A stretch of DNA of 64,000 nt from Modestobacter italicus (GCF_019799965.1 NZ_JABGCJ010000003.1:496001-560000), one strand, 5' to 3'. Counted from the stretch's first letter, positions 18,655-27,727 are shown. The notes: generated by a model from the sequence alone, not told the origin. Numbers and translations: made by a program.

Positions 18655-19860
18655 GTGCGCACCGTCGAGGAACACCAGGCAGTGGTCGCCGGGCTGCTCG
18701 CCCCGCTGCCGGTCGAGGACGTCCCGGTCGCGGGGGCAGCAGGGCGGGTGCTGGCCCGGGACCTGACGGCGCGGGTCGCGCTGCCGGGCTTCACCAACTC
18801 CGCGATGGACGGCTACGCCGCCCGCCACGCCGACGTGGGGTCCGCCCGGGAGGACGCCCCCCTCCGGCTGCCGGTCGCCGCCGACCTGCCGGCCGGCCGC
18901 AGCGACGTCCCCCCGCTGGAGCCGGGCACCGTGCACCGGATCATGACCGGCGCCCCGGTGCCCGCCGGCGCCGACGTGGTCGTCCCGGTCGAGCGCACCG
19001 ACGCCGGCACGGACGTCGTCACGATCAGCTCCTCCCCCGCCGCCGGCAGCCACCTGCGCCACGCCGGGGAGGACATCCGGGCCGGCGAGCTGGCCATGCC
19101 GGCCGGGACCGCACTGGGCGCCGCCCAGCTGGGCCTGGCCGCCGCGGTCGGGTACGCCACCGTCCCGGTCCGCCGGCGGCCCCGGGTGCTGGTGCTCTCC
19201 ACCGGCAGCGAGCTGGTCGAGCCGGGCCGGCCGCTGCGGATGGGGCAGATCTACGAGTCCAACTCGGTGCTGCTGGCCGCCGCGGTGGCCGATGCCGGGG
19301 GCGAGGCCCGCACGCTGCACTTCGTGCCCGACGACGTCGAGCAGTTCCTCACCGCCGTCCGCGCCGAGCTGCCGGACGCCGACCTGCTGGTGACCAGCGG
19401 CGGGGTCAGCGCCGGGGCCTACGAGGTGGTGAAGGACGCCTTCGCCGGGCTGGGCACCGTCGAGTTCGGCAAGGTCGCCATGCAGCCGGGCGGGCCGCAG
19501 GGCGCCGGCACCGTGGACGGAGTCCCCGTGGTGACCCTGCCCGGCAACCCGGTCAGCTCCTTCGTCTCCTTCGAGGTGTTCGTCCGGCCCGCGCTGCGCC
19601 GCGCGCTCGGCCACGGCTCCCCCGACCGGCTGCGCACGACCGCCCGGCTGACCACCCCGCTCCGCTCCCCCGCCGGCCGCCGGCAGTTCCTCCGCGGCCG
19701 GTTCGACGGCGAGGTCGTCAGCCAGGTCGGCGGGCCCGGTTCCCACCTGGTCGCCCACCTCGCGCGGGCGAACTGCCTGGTCGTCGTCCCCGAGGACGTC
19801 ACCGAACTGCCCGCCGGCGCGCAGGTCGCCGTCGTCCTGATCGAAGGAGCCCTCCAGTGA
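18655..19860 (+). CDS. moeA: molybdopterin molybdotransferase MoeA
   Basis: Inserts molybdate into adenylylated molybdopterin. 401 residues from GTG 18655. Domain order is as in MoeA: N-terminal segment with LPGFTNSAMDGYA, the MPTb fold with VLSTGSELVEPG and TSGGVSAGAYEVVKDA at about 245-260, LPGNPVSSFVSFEVF, then the C-terminal barrel. It overlaps moaC by 4 bases (GTGA, 19857-19860). First gene of the moeA-moaC-moaB operon. Confidence 0.96.
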   Translation: MRTVEEHQAVVAGLLAPLPVEDVPVAGAAGRVLARDLTARVALPGFTNSAMDGYAARHADVGSAREDAPLRLPVAADLPAGRSDVPPLEPGTVHRIMTGAPVPAGADVVVPVERTDAGTDVVTISSSPAAGSHLRHAGEDIRAGELAMPAGTALGAAQLGLAAAVGYATVPVRRRPRVLVLSTGSELVEPGRPLRMGQIYESNSVLLAAAVADAGGEARTLHFVPDDVEQFLTAVRAELPDADLLVTSGGVSAGAYEVVKDAFAGLGTVEFGKVAMQPGGPQGAGTVDGVPVVTLPGNPVSSFVSFEVFVRPALRRALGHGSPDRLRTTARLTTPLRSPAGRRQFLRGRFDGEVVSQVGGPGSHLVAHLARANCLVVVPEDVTELPAGAQVAVVLIEGALQ

Positions 19861-20330
19861 GCGAACCGCGCCTGACCCACGTCGACGAGACCGGCGCAGC
19901 CCGGATGGTCGACGTGACCGCCAAGCCGGTCACCCCCCGGGTCGCGACGGCCGCCGGCCGCGTCCTGGTCAGCCCGGAGGTGGTCGCGCTGCTGCGCGGC
20001 ACCGGGGTGCCCAAGGGCGACGCGATCGCGGTGGCCCGGATCGCCGGCATCGCCGGGGCCAAGCGGACGCCGGACCTGGTGCCGCTGTGCCATCCCATCG
20101 CGCTGCACGGGGTCACCGTCGACCTGGAGGTGACCGACGAGGCCGTGGAGATCACCGCGACCGCCCGCACCGCCGACCGCACCGGGGTGGAGATGGAGGC
20201 GCTGACCTCCGTGGCCGTGGCCGGGCTGACCGTCATCGACATGGTGAAGGCCGTCGACCCGCGTGCGTCGGTCACCGACGTGCGGCTGCTCGCCAAGTCC
20301 GGCGGCAAGAACGGCGACTGGGTCCGGTGA
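19857..20330 (+). CDS. moaC: cyclic pyranopterin monophosphate synthase MoaC
   Basis: 157 residues; with MoaA it converts GTP to cPMP, the first Moco intermediate. The active-site signature DLVPLCHPIALHGV and the GVEMEALTSVAVAGLTVIDM segment with catalytic D are intact, as is the C-terminal KSGGKNGDW lysine cluster. GTG start overlapping moeA; its own stop overlaps moaB. moaA is not in the window. Confidence 0.97.
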   Translation: MSEPRLTHVDETGAARMVDVTAKPVTPRVATAAGRVLVSPEVVALLRGTGVPKGDAIAVARIAGIAGAKRTPDLVPLCHPIALHGVTVDLEVTDEAVEITATARTADRTGVEMEALTSVAVAGLTVIDMVKAVDPRASVTDVRLLAKSGGKNGDWVR

Positions 20331-20824
20331 CCGCCGAGCTGCCCGCCGGCGCCCGGGCCGTGGTGCTCACCGCCTCCAACCGGGCCTCCGCCGGGGTCTA
20401 CGAGGACCGTTCGGGGCAGCTGCTGGCCCAGGGGCTGCAGGAGCTGGGCTTCGCCGTCGAGGGCCCACACGTCCGCCCGGACGACGTCGGGGCCCTCACC
20501 GAGGTCCTCCGGGCCGCCGTGGCCGGCGGGGCCGACGTCGTCCTCACCACCGGGGGCACCGGCCTCTCGCCCACCGACGTCACTCCGGAGGCGACCCGCG
20601 CGGTGCTCGAGCGCGAGGCACCCGGCATCGCCGAGGCGGTGCGCCGCTTCGGTGCCGACCACGTGCCGACGTCGGTGCTGTCCCGCGGCCTCGCCGGCAC
20701 CGCCGGGCGCACGCTCATCGTGAACCTGCCCGGCTCCACCGGTGGCGTCCGGGACGGCCTCGCCGTCCTCGGCCCGCTCCTGCCGCACGTCGTCAGCCAG
20801 CTCCGCGGCGGCGACCATTCCTGA
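20327..20824 (+). CDS. moaB: MoaB/Mog-type molybdopterin adenylyltransferase
   Basis: 165 residues from GTG 20327 (VTAELPAGARAVVLTASNR), overlapping moaC by 4 bases. MPTb fold with TTGGTGLSPTDVTPEATR at about 85-102 and NLPGSTGGVRDGL near 135; adenylylates molybdopterin before MoeA acts. MoaB and Mog cannot be told apart here without a tree. Confidence 0.94.
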   Translation: MTAELPAGARAVVLTASNRASAGVYEDRSGQLLAQGLQELGFAVEGPHVRPDDVGALTEVLRAAVAGGADVVLTTGGTGLSPTDVTPEATRAVLEREAPGIAEAVRRFGADHVPTSVLSRGLAGTAGRTLIVNLPGSTGGVRDGLAVLGPLLPHVVSQLRGGDHS

Positions 20825-20925
20825 CGTCGCGCTGCCGCGCTCCCCCGTGGCCAGGTGCCGTCCCGGCTCTCGCTGAGCCGTTCCCCGGGCCCGCAGCGGG
20901 AGCCTCCGGCCCCACGCTGCGCTCC

Positions 20926-20953
20926 CGGACCGTCCTGGCGGACGGGAGGTCCG
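20926..20953. terminator. weak stem-loop between convergent moaB and fdhD
   Basis: CGGACC/GGTCCG with an inner GTCC/GGAC pair and an asymmetric GGGA bulge. It lies in the 190-base gap between two convergent stops. Nothing else was recognised in the gap. Confidence 0.35.
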
Positions 20954-21015
20954 TACCCGTGCCCGACTCAGCCCGTGGCCGATTCAACGGGTGGCCGACT
21001 CCCGTCGGGGCCGGA

Positions 21016-21846
21016 TCAGGTGGGCAGGACGAGCCGCTCGGGGTGGGTGTAGACGTTGCAGCCGTCGCCGCGGAGGAAGCCGATCAGGGTGATGCCGACC
21101 TCCTGGGCCAGCTCCACGGCCAGCGAGCTGGGGGCGGAGACGGCCGCCAGCACCGGCACCGCGGCCATCGCCGCCTTCTGGGTCAGCTCGAACGACGACC
21201 GGCCGCTCACCATCAGCACGTGCCCGGCCAGCGGCACCCGGCCCTCCCGGACCGCGTCCCCGACCACCTTGTCCACCGCGTTGTGCCGCCCCACGTCCTC
21301 CCGCAGGGCCACCAGCTCGCCGTCGGTGCGGAACAGCCCAGCCGCGTGCAGCCCACCGGTCTTGTCGAACACCTCCTGCGCGGCCCGCAGCCGGTCCGGG
21401 AGCGCCAGCAGCGTCTCCAGCGTCAGCCGGGTGCCGTCCGCGGCGACGTCGTAGGCGGTCTTGGTGCGGATGGCGTCGATGCTGGCCTTGCCGCACACCC
21501 CGCAGGAGCTGGTCGTGTAGAAGTTCCGGTCCAGCGCGGTGTCCGGTGCCTCCACGCCGGGGGCAAGGTCGACGTCGACCACGTTGTAGGTGTTGCGGCC
21601 CTCGTCGTCGACGGAGTTGCAGTAGCGCAGCCCCGCGATGTCCGCGGCCGAGGCGATCACGCCCTCGGTGGTGAGGAACCCGTGCACGAGGTCGAAGTCG
21701 TCGCCCGGGGTGCGCATGGTGACCGCGAGCGGCGTCCCGTTCAGCCGGATCTCCAGCGGCTCCTCCGAGGCGACGGTGTCCGGCCGCCGGGTGTGCAGGG
21801 GCCCACGGATGCGCAGCACCGGGGTGCGGCTGGTGACTCGTCCCAC
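21016..21846 (-). CDS. fdhD: FdhD, formate dehydrogenase sulfurtransferase accessory protein
   Basis: 276 residues from GTG 21846. It delivers sulfur from a cysteine desulfurase to the Mo-bisMGD cofactor of formate dehydrogenase. The CxxC loop required for transfer is C115/C118 (SSCGVCGK), preceded by the EEPLEIRLNG core and followed by REDVGRHNAVDKVVG. The open frame continues upstream through mobA antisense and is not coding. Divergent from mobA with a 42-base gap and no ribosome site, so probably leaderless. No formate dehydrogenase gene is in the window. Confidence 0.95.
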   Translation of the reverse strand: MGRVTSRTPVLRIRGPLHTRRPDTVASEEPLEIRLNGTPLAVTMRTPGDDFDLVHGFLTTEGVIASAADIAGLRYCNSVDDEGRNTYNVVDVDLAPGVEAPDTALDRNFYTTSSCGVCGKASIDAIRTKTAYDVAADGTRLTLETLLALPDRLRAAQEVFDKTGGLHAAGLFRTDGELVALREDVGRHNAVDKVVGDAVREGRVPLAGHVLMVSGRSSFELTQKAAMAAVPVLAAVSAPSSLAVELAQEVGITLIGFLRGDGCNVYTHPERLVLPT

Positions 21847-21852
21847 CCCGCA

Positions 21853-21882
21853 GACGGTACTCACGGCCCGCGCCCTACCGTT
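21853..21882. promoter_or_regulatory. overlapping mirror-image promoters of fdhD and mobA
   Basis: Plus strand: GACGGT-N17-TACCGT (21853-21881), with the ATG of mobA 7 bases after the TACCGT. Minus strand: AACGGT-N17-TACCGT (21882 down to 21854), with the GTG of fdhD 7 bases after. Each -10 box overlaps the -35 position of the other. Both should give leaderless mRNAs and could not fire at the same time. Confidence 0.55.
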
Positions 21883-21888
21883 CGCCCC

Positions 21889-22476
21889 ATGACCGCGCTG
21901 CCGCCCTTCGCCGCCGTCGTCCTGGCCGGCGGTCGCGCCGCCCGGCTGGGTGGGCAGGCCAAGCCCCAGCTGGACGTCGGCGGGCGGTCGATGCTGGCCA
22001 CGGTCGTGGCCGCGGTCGCCGATGCGTCCCCGGTCGTCGTGGTGGGCCCGCCGCAGCCGGTCCCGGACGGCGTCGTGCTGGTCCGCGAGGAGCCCCCGGG
22101 TGGCGGACCGGTGCCGGCGCTCGCGGCCGGCCTCGCCGCCGTGGGGGACGCCGAGGTCGTCGCCGTCCTCGCCGCCGACCTCCCCTTCCTCACCCCGGCC
22201 CTGGTGCAGGCGCTGCGCGAGCGGCTGACCGGTGACGGGGTGCTGGTGGTCGACGAGACCGGCCGGGACCAGCTGCTGCTCGGCGTCTGGCGCACAGCGG
22301 CGCTGCGGGCCGTCACCGGTTCGGCTCGCGCGCACGCCCCACTGCGCGGGCTGCTGGCCCCGCTCTCCGTGCAGCGGTACCGGCCCGAGTCGCTGCCCGG
22401 GGCACCGGCGCCGTGGACCGACTGCGACACCCCGGCCGAGCTGGCCCGCGCTCGCGCCGCCGCACTGCGCCCCTGA
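21889..22476 (+). CDS. mobA: MobA-like molybdenum cofactor guanylyltransferase
   Basis: 195 residues from ATG 21889. The nucleotidyltransferase N-terminus VVLAGGRAARLGGQAKPQLDVGG carries the GGxxxRxGG...K nucleotide-binding signature; LAADLPFL holds the metal-binding Asp and DCDTPAEL is the late conserved motif. Attaches GMP (or a related nucleotide) to Moco; the link to fdhD supports bis-MGD synthesis for a formate dehydrogenase. A MocA/CTP role is less likely but possible. Confidence 0.88.
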   Translation: MTALPPFAAVVLAGGRAARLGGQAKPQLDVGGRSMLATVVAAVADASPVVVVGPPQPVPDGVVLVREEPPGGGPVPALAAGLAAVGDAEVVAVLAADLPFLTPALVQALRERLTGDGVLVVDETGRDQLLLGVWRTAALRAVTGSARAHAPLRGLLAPLSVQRYRPESLPGAPAPWTDCDTPAELARARAAALRP

Positions 22477-22519
22477 TCACGATCGGAGTGCCTGCCGCCC
22501 GCGCGGGTAGGGCCCGGAC

Positions 22520-23185
22520 ATGCGCGTCGTCATCGCAGGAGCCCACGGGCAGATCGCCCGCCGCCTCGGCCGGATGCTGAGCGACCGGGGGGACACGGTG
22601 CTCGGCATCGTCCGCAACCCCGACCACCGACCCGACCTGGAGTCCGACGGCGTCCAGCCGGTGGTCCTGGACCTGGAGCAGGCGTCGGTCGAGGACGTCA
22701 CCGCCGTCGTCAGCGGGGCGGACGCGGTCGTCTTCGCCGCCGGCGGCGGCCCGAACAGCGGCGCCGCCCGCAAGGACAGCGTCGACCGGGGCGCCGCCGT
22801 GCTGCTGGCCGACGCCGCCGTCGCCGCCGGGGTGCGCCCCTACCTGCTGGTGTCCTCGATCGGGGTCGAGCTGGTCGCCGACGGGGCGACCCCCGAGGGG
22901 GTGGACGAGGTCTTCGTCGCCTACCTGCGAGCGAAGCTGGCCGCCGAGCAGCACGTGCTGTCCCTGGAGGGCCTGGCTCCGGTGGTGCTGCGTCCCGGGA
23001 GCCTCACCGATGGGCCCGGCACCGGCCGGGTGCGACTGGAACGCACGACCGACCGCGGCGAGGTGCCCCGGGACGACGTCGCCGCGGTGCTGCTCGCCCT
23101 GCTCGACGACCCGAAGGACGGCGCGGTGGTGGAGCTGCTCGGCGGCGACACCCCCGTCGCCGAGGCCGTCGCCGCCCTGCGCTGA
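22520..23185 (+). CDS. NAD(P)-binding SDR_a5-like protein
   Basis: 221 residues, single Rossmann domain. The glycine motif is GAHGQIARRLGRML at residues 7-20, a Tyr-type site is replaced by VAYLRAKLAAEQ (YxxxK), and LLVSSIGV precedes it, as in atypical SDR NAD(P)H-binding reductases (YwnB/YhfK group). The substrate is unknown. It follows mobA on the same strand and is convergent with truA (7-base gap). Confidence 0.85.
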   Translation: MRVVIAGAHGQIARRLGRMLSDRGDTVLGIVRNPDHRPDLESDGVQPVVLDLEQASVEDVTAVVSGADAVVFAAGGGPNSGAARKDSVDRGAAVLLADAAVAAGVRPYLLVSSIGVELVADGATPEGVDEVFVAYLRAKLAAEQHVLSLEGLAPVVLRPGSLTDGPGTGRVRLERTTDRGEVPRDDVAAVLLALLDDPKDGAVVELLGGDTPVAEAVAALR

Positions 23186-23192
23186 CGCCCGG

Positions 23193-24077
23193 TTACCCGC
23201 CGGCGGCCTCCGCCGGGTCGGCCCGGTGCGGCTCGGGCCGCTTGGCCCGGGTGACCACCGCCCGGGCGGCGAGCTCGTCGTCGTCCGGGTAGTCGACCCG
23301 GACCAGCGTGAGACCGCCGGCGGGTGCCACCGGCACGTCGTTGGCCCGTTCCGTCCGGGTCAGCAGGGAGGCCGGCCAGCCCGCCGGGCGACGGCCCTCC
23401 CCCACGGCGATCAGCGCGCCCACCAGGCTGCGCACCATCGAGTGGCAGAACGCGTCGGCTGAGGCCCGGATCTCGATCAGGTCGCCGTCCCGGCTCACGT
23501 CGAGGTCCAGCAGGGTGCGGATGGTGGTCGCGCCCTCGCGTCGTCTGCAGAAGGCGGCGAAGTCCTGCTGCCCCAGGAGCAACGAGGCGGCGACCCGCAT
23601 GTCGGAGACCCGCAGGGAGCGGGGCCAGGCGGCGGTGTCCGCCCGGCGCAGCGGGGGCGGACCTGAGTCGGCGTCGGTCAGCCGGTAGACGTAGTGCCGG
23701 GCCAGCGCCGCAAAGCGGGCGTCGAAGTCCGGACTGACCACCCGGGCGCCGGTGACCGCCACGTCCGGGGGCAGCACCCCGCGCAGCCGCCGCAGCAGCT
23801 TGCCGTGGTGCCGGGCGAACAGCTCCGCCGGCAGGTCGGTGTGGGCGACCTGGCCGGTGGCGTGCACGCCGGCGTCCGTGCGGCCGGCGACCGTCAGGTC
23901 GACGTCGTGCCGGAGCACGGTCGCCAGACCGAGCTCCAGTTCACCCTGGACGGTGCGCTGGCCGGGCTGGCGCGCCCAGCCGTGCAATGCAGTGCCGTCG
24001 TACGAGATGTCGAGCCGGACGCGGACGAGCCCGCCACCGGTTCCGGTGGCGGGCTCGTCGACGTGCTGCTGCTCCAT
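23193..24077 (-). CDS. truA: tRNA pseudouridine(38-40) synthase TruA
   Basis: 294 residues. Catalytic Asp is in the family motif [15 protein letters not shown]; the early core [25 protein letters not shown] is intact. ATG 24077 is the only plausible start before the core, yet its first ~18 codons ([12 protein letters not shown]) are encoded by a perfect 17-bp hairpin that looks like the rplQ operon terminator. Expression may therefore depend on attenuation. No clear ribosome site precedes the ATG. Confidence 0.95.
   Translation of the reverse strand: MEQQHVDEPATGTGGGLVRVRLDISYDGTALHGWARQPGQRTVQGELELGLATVLRHDVDLTVAGRTDAGVHATGQVAHTDLPAELFARHHGKLLRRLRGVLPPDVAVTGARVVSPDFDARFAALARHYVYRLTDADSGPPPLRRADTAAWPRSLRVSDMRVAASLLLGQQDFAAFCRRREGATTIRTLLDLDVSRDGDLIEIRASADAFCHSMVRSLVGALIAVGEGRRPAGWPASLLTRTERANDVPVAPAGGLTLVRVDYPDDDELAARAVVTRAKRPEPHRADPAEAAGG
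24024..24059 (-). terminator. 17-bp hairpin at the 3' end of the alpha operon, inside truA
   Basis: GACGAGCCCGCCACCGG and its exact complement separated by TT; 46 bases after the rplQ stop and within the first codons of truA. No U-tract. Candidate terminator or attenuator between rplQ and truA. Confidence 0.65.
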
Positions 24078-24104
24078 GGAGCGGACCGTCAGCAGACGGT
24101 CAGG

Positions 24105-24827
24105 TCACTTCGGGTCGGTGGCCGGCTCGCCACCGGGTGCCTGGACGCCGGCGGTCGCAGCATCGCCGAGCTCGGCGGCCTCGACCTCGGCGGCGGCCGC
24201 GTTGGCCACGTCCGGGGACAGCTCCGGGTCATCGACCACGGCGGCGTTCTCGCGGGTGGGCTCAGGGGTGACGTCGCCGTCGTCCTGCCGCTCACCGTCG
24301 GGGTTGTAGACGTCGGTGACGACCTGCTCGGCCTCGGCCGCCGGGTCACCGCTGCCGGACTCGACCGCGTCCGCGGTCACCTCACCGGCGGCCGCGGACG
24401 AACCGGCGCCGGAGGCGAACTGGGTACCGCGGGCGCGCTCGGCCTCGCCGACGGCCTGCTGCGCCACCGTCTGGCCCTCGACCAGCTCGATGATCGCCAT
24501 CGGTGCGTTGTCGCCCTTGCGCGGACCGACCTTGACGATGCGCGTGTAGCCACCGGGGCGGTCGGCGAAGCGCGGGCCGATCTCGGCGAACAGGTGGTGG
24601 ACGACGTCCTTGTCACGGATGGTCGTCATGACCTGGCGACGAGCGTGCAGGTCCCCGCGCTTGGCGAAGGTGACCAGCTTCTCGGCCAGCGGACGGAGCC
24701 GCTTGGCCTTGGTCTCGGTGGTGGTGATCCGCCCGTGCTCGAACAGCGAGGTGGCCAGGTTGGCCAGCATCAGCCGCTCGTGCGCGGGGGACCCGCCGAG
24801 ACGGGGGCCCTTTGTGGGGGTGGGCAT
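24105..24827 (-). CDS. rplQ: ribosomal protein L17 with long acidic tail
   Basis: 240 residues. The first ~120 form L17 ([37 protein letters not shown]...[11 protein letters not shown]). The remaining ~115 residues are an Ala/Glu/Asp-rich, low-complexity extension ending EPATDPK; E. coli L17 lacks this but long tails are known in actinobacteria. It is last in the alpha operon, separated from rpoA by a 128-base gap with a strong hairpin. Confidence 0.97.
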   Translation of the reverse strand: MPTPTKGPRLGGSPAHERLMLANLATSLFEHGRITTTETKAKRLRPLAEKLVTFAKRGDLHARRQVMTTIRDKDVVHHLFAEIGPRFADRPGGYTRIVKVGPRKGDNAPMAIIELVEGQTVAQQAVGEAERARGTQFASGAGSSAAAGEVTADAVESGSGDPAAEAEQVVTDVYNPDGERQDDGDVTPEPTRENAAVVDDPELSPDVANAAAAEVEAAELGDAATAGVQAPGGEPATDPK

Positions 24828-24918
24828 GTCGGTCCTTCCTCAGGCCGCCGGGGGGTCCCTGCGAGCCGCGCGTTCACTGATGGGTGGTGCTCCGGTGCCG
24901 GCGGTGCCGGACCCGGCG

Positions 24919-24950
24919 GGACCCTGCCGCCCCGGGAGGCGGCAGGGTCC
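24919..24950 (-). terminator. stem-loop between rpoA and rplQ
   Basis: Perfect 13-bp stem GGACCCTGCCGCC/GGCGGCAGGGTCC with loop CCGGGA, starting 5 bases after the rpoA stop. No U-tract. May reduce rplQ read-through or protect the rpoA mRNA end. Confidence 0.65.
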
Positions 24951-24955
24951 GTCTG

Positions 24956-26023
24956 TCAGAGCTGCTCGGTCTCCTGGAAGCTGCCCTCGTCGTACTGGGC
25001 CGGGTCGCCGTAAGCGGCGTCGCCCTGGTACGCGTCGGTCTCGTAGCCTTCGTCGTAGCTCTCCACCGAGGTCGGGATGAACCCGGGCGGGCTGTCCTTG
25101 AGGGCCAGACCCATCGCGGCGAGCTTGAGCTTGACCTCGTCGATCGACTTCGCACCGAAGTTGCGGATGTCGAGCAGGTCGGCCTCCGAGCGGGTCACGA
25201 GCTCACCGACGGTGTGCACGCCCTCGCGCTTGAGGCAGTTGTAGGACCGGACCGTGAGGTCCATGTCCTCGATCGGCATGGAGAAGTTCGCGATGTCGGC
25301 GGCCTCGGCCGGGCTGGGCCCGACCTCGATGCCCTCGGCGTCGACGTTCAGCTCGCGCAGCAGGCCGAAGAGCTCGACCAGGGTCGAACCGGCGCTGGCG
25401 ATCGCGTCCCGGGGCTCCATCGACGGCTTGGTCTCGACGTCGACCACGAGGCGGTCGAAGTCGGTGCGCTGCTCGACGCGGGTCGCCTCGACGGCGTAGG
25501 TCACCTTCAGCACCGGCGAGTAGATCGAGTCGACGGGGATGCGACCGATCTCCTGGCCGGGCTGCTTGTTCTGCGTGGCCGGCACGTAGCCGCGACCGCG
25601 CTCGACGACCAGCTCGATCTCGAGCCGGCCCTTCGCGTTGAGGGTCGCGATGTGCAGCTCGGGGTTGTGCACCTCGACACCGGCCGGCGGAGCGATGTCC
25701 GCGGCGGTGACCTCACCCGGGCCCTGCTTGCGCAGGTACATGGTCACCGGCTCGTCCGAGTCGGAGCTGACCACGAGGCCCTTGAGGTTCAGGATGATCT
25801 CGGTGACGTCCTCCTTGACGCCCGGCACGGTGGTGAACTCGTGCAGGGTGCCCTCGATGCGGATGCTGGTGACAGCAGCGCCGGGGATCGAGGACAGCAG
25901 GGTGCGACGCAGTGAGTTGCCGAGGGTGTAACCGAAGCCCGGCTCCAGCGGCTCGATGACGAACCGCGAGCGCTGGGCGTCGATGGTCTCCTCGGTGAGG
26001 GTCGGACGCTGTGCGATGAGCAT
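24956..26023 (-). CDS. rpoA: RNA polymerase alpha subunit
   Basis: 355 residues from ATG 26023 with GGAGGAGA five bases upstream. The N-terminal assembly domain (about 1-235; [27 protein letters not shown]) and the C-terminal DNA/activator-binding domain ([18 protein letters not shown] and [12 protein letters not shown], about 255-310) are complete. A ~40-residue Tyr/Asp/Glu-rich tail follows. In the alpha operon after rpsD. Confidence 0.98.
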   Translation of the reverse strand: MLIAQRPTLTEETIDAQRSRFVIEPLEPGFGYTLGNSLRRTLLSSIPGAAVTSIRIEGTLHEFTTVPGVKEDVTEIILNLKGLVVSSDSDEPVTMYLRKQGPGEVTAADIAPPAGVEVHNPELHIATLNAKGRLEIELVVERGRGYVPATQNKQPGQEIGRIPVDSIYSPVLKVTYAVEATRVEQRTDFDRLVVDVETKPSMEPRDAIASAGSTLVELFGLLRELNVDAEGIEVGPSPAEAADIANFSMPIEDMDLTVRSYNCLKREGVHTVGELVTRSEADLLDIRNFGAKSIDEVKLKLAAMGLALKDSPPGFIPTSVESYDEGYETDAYQGDAAYGDPAQYDEGSFQETEQL

Positions 26024-26077
26024 GGTTCTCCTCCAGGTCCTCCGGCACCCGCCATATGACGCCGTGAGGGGTGGTGC

Positions 26078-26111
26078 CGGCGGGACGGGCATCCGTCCGC
26101 CCGTCCCGCCG
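26078..26111 (-). terminator. stem-loop between rpsD and rpoA
   Basis: Perfect 13-bp stem CGGCGGGACGGGC/GCCCGTCCCGCCG with an 8-base loop, starting 30 bases after the rpsD stop and 54 bases before rpoA. No U-tract. Confidence 0.6.
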
Positions 26112-26141
26112 TCCTGCTGGTCGTGCTGCCTTACCGGCCGA

Positions 26142-26768
26142 TCACTTCGAGTAGAGCTCGACGATCAGCTGTTCCTGCACCGGGGTGTCGATCACCTGGC
26201 GCGCCGGGATGCTGTGGACCAGCACCTTCAGCTGCGAGGAGATGACCTCCAGCCACGGCGGGACCGGACGGGAGCCGGCCTTCGCCTGGGCGACCTGGAA
26301 CGGCACCATCTCGGCGGACTTCGCAGCCACCTCGAGGATGTCGTTCGCGGTCACCCGGTAGGACGGGATGTCGACCTTGCGGCCGTTGACCTTGATGTGG
26401 CCGTGGCGCACCAGCTGGCGGGCCATGTCACGGGACTCGGCGAAGCCGGCCCGGTAGACCACGTTGTCCAGGCGCGACTCGAGGATCTGCAGCAGGACCT
26501 CACCGGTCTTGCCCGACTTCTTGTTGGCCTCTTCGTAGTAGCCGCGGAACTGCTTCTCCAGCACGCCGTAGATGCGGCGGGCCTTCTGCTTCTCACGCAG
26601 CTGCAGCAGGTACTCGCTGTCCTTGGTGCGACCGCGACCGTGCTCGCCCGGCGGGTACGGCCGGATCTCGATCGGGCACTTCGCGGACTCGCACTTGCTG
26701 CCCTTGAGGAACAGCTTCATCTTCTCGCGCCGGCACAGGCGGCAATCGGCTCCGGTGTAACGGGCCAC
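26142..26768 (-). CDS. rpsD: ribosomal protein S4
   Basis: 208 residues; primary 16S binder and, in many bacteria, alpha operon repressor. The zinc-binding C+ N-terminus is complete (C9, C12, C26, C31: CRLCRREK...GSKCESAKC). S4 RNA-binding domain at about 97-160 with [19 protein letters not shown]. 34 bases after rpsK. Confidence 0.98.
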   Translation of the reverse strand: MARYTGADCRLCRREKMKLFLKGSKCESAKCPIEIRPYPPGEHGRGRTKDSEYLLQLREKQKARRIYGVLEKQFRGYYEEANKKSGKTGEVLLQILESRLDNVVYRAGFAESRDMARQLVRHGHIKVNGRKVDIPSYRVTANDILEVAAKSAEMVPFQVAQAKAGSRPVPPWLEVISSQLKVLVHSIPARQVIDTPVQEQLIVELYSK

Positions 26769-26802
26769 GTCTATCTACCTTCTTCGTCTCGTCAGTGACC
26801 GG

Positions 26803-27210
26803 TCAGACCCGGCGGCGCTTCTTGGGGCGGCAGCCGTTGTGCGGCTGCGGCGTCACGTCCTGGATCTGACCCACCTCGAGGCCGGTGGCCTGCAGGGAGC
26901 GGATCGCGGTCTCGCGGCCGGAGCCCGGGCCCTTCACGAAGACGTCGACCTTGCGCATGCCGTGCTCCTGCGCCTTGCGCGCGGCGTTCTCGGCAGCCAT
27001 CTGCGCCGCGAACGGCGTCGACTTGCGGGAGCCCTTGAACCCGACGTGGCCGGCCGAGGCCCAGCTGATCACGTTGCCCGTGGGGTCGGTGATCGACACG
27101 ATCGTGTTGTTGAAGGTGCTCTTGATGTGCGCCGCGCCGTGAGCGACGTTCTTCTTCTCCTTGCGGCGCACCTTCTTGGTGCCAGCTGCCGCGCGAGCCC
27201 TGGGAGGCAT
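26803..27210 (-). CDS. rpsK: ribosomal protein S11
   Basis: 135 residues from ATG 27210 ([19 protein letters not shown]). Conserved core [16 protein letters not shown] and C-terminus [19 protein letters not shown] longer frame upstream to 27252 has no S11 similarity; GAGAGA lies before ATG 27210. Confidence 0.98.
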   Translation of the reverse strand: MPPRARAAAGTKKVRRKEKKNVAHGAAHIKSTFNNTIVSITDPTGNVISWASAGHVGFKGSRKSTPFAAQMAAENAARKAQEHGMRKVDVFVKGPGSGRETAIRSLQATGLEVGQIQDVTPQPHNGCRPKKRRRV

Positions 27211-27283
27211 CTCTCTCCGGTCTGAGTCTGTGTTCGTGGCCTGGTCGCCCACCCGGTCCTAGCCGAGGGGACGGTCGTGCTCA

Positions 27284-27326
27284 GGCGCACCGCCGGTCCG
27301 GCCCTACGGACCCGCGACGGTGCGCC
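27284..27326 (-). terminator. stem-loop between rpsM and rpsK
   Basis: Outer stem GGCGCACCG/CGGTGCGCC and inner stem GGTCCG/CGGACC, beginning 12 bases after the rpsM stop in a 128-base gap. No U-tract. Confidence 0.55.
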
Positions 27327-27338
27327 GACGTGCTGAGG

Positions 27339-27713
27339 TCAGCGGGCCTTCTTCTTGCCCGCGATGGTCTTGCGCGGGCCCTTGCTCGAGCGCGCGTTCG
27401 TCTTGGTGCGCTGCCCGTGCACCGGCAGGCCGCGGCGGTGCCGCAGGCCCTGGTAGCAACCGATCTCCACCTTGCGGCGGATGTCGGCAGCCACCTCGCG
27501 GCGCAGGTCACCCTCGACGCGGAAGTGCTCGTCGATGTAGTCGCGCAGCTTGAGCAGGTCCTCGTCGGTCAGGTCCTTGGCGCGCAGGTCCGGGCTGACG
27601 CCCGTCGCGGCCAGGGTCGCCTTGGCCGAGGTCGGCCCGATCCCGTAGATGTAGGTGAGCGCGATCTCCATCCGCTTCTCGCGGGGAAGGTCGACGCCAG
27701 CAAGTCGTGCCAT
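27339..27713 (-). CDS. rpsM: ribosomal protein S13
   Basis: 124 residues from ATG 27713 ([26 protein letters not shown]). The helix-two-turn-helix and the basic tail [25 protein letters not shown], which contacts P-site tRNA, are intact. 14 bases after rpmJ. Confidence 0.98.
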   Translation of the reverse strand: MARLAGVDLPREKRMEIALTYIYGIGPTSAKATLAATGVSPDLRAKDLTDEDLLKLRDYIDEHFRVEGDLRREVAADIRRKVEIGCYQGLRHRRGLPVHGQRTKTNARSSKGPRKTIAGKKKAR

Positions 27714-27727
27714 TGTCAGGTACTCCC

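Noticed and set aside
20825-21015. small gene between moaB and fdhD
   Set aside because: No start with ribosome site and no protein-like segment; only a weak hairpin.
20263-22476. 737-codon frame running from moaC through fdhD antisense into mobA
   Set aside because: Only the last 195 codons (mobA) are real; the rest is out-of-frame moaC/moaB and antisense fdhD.
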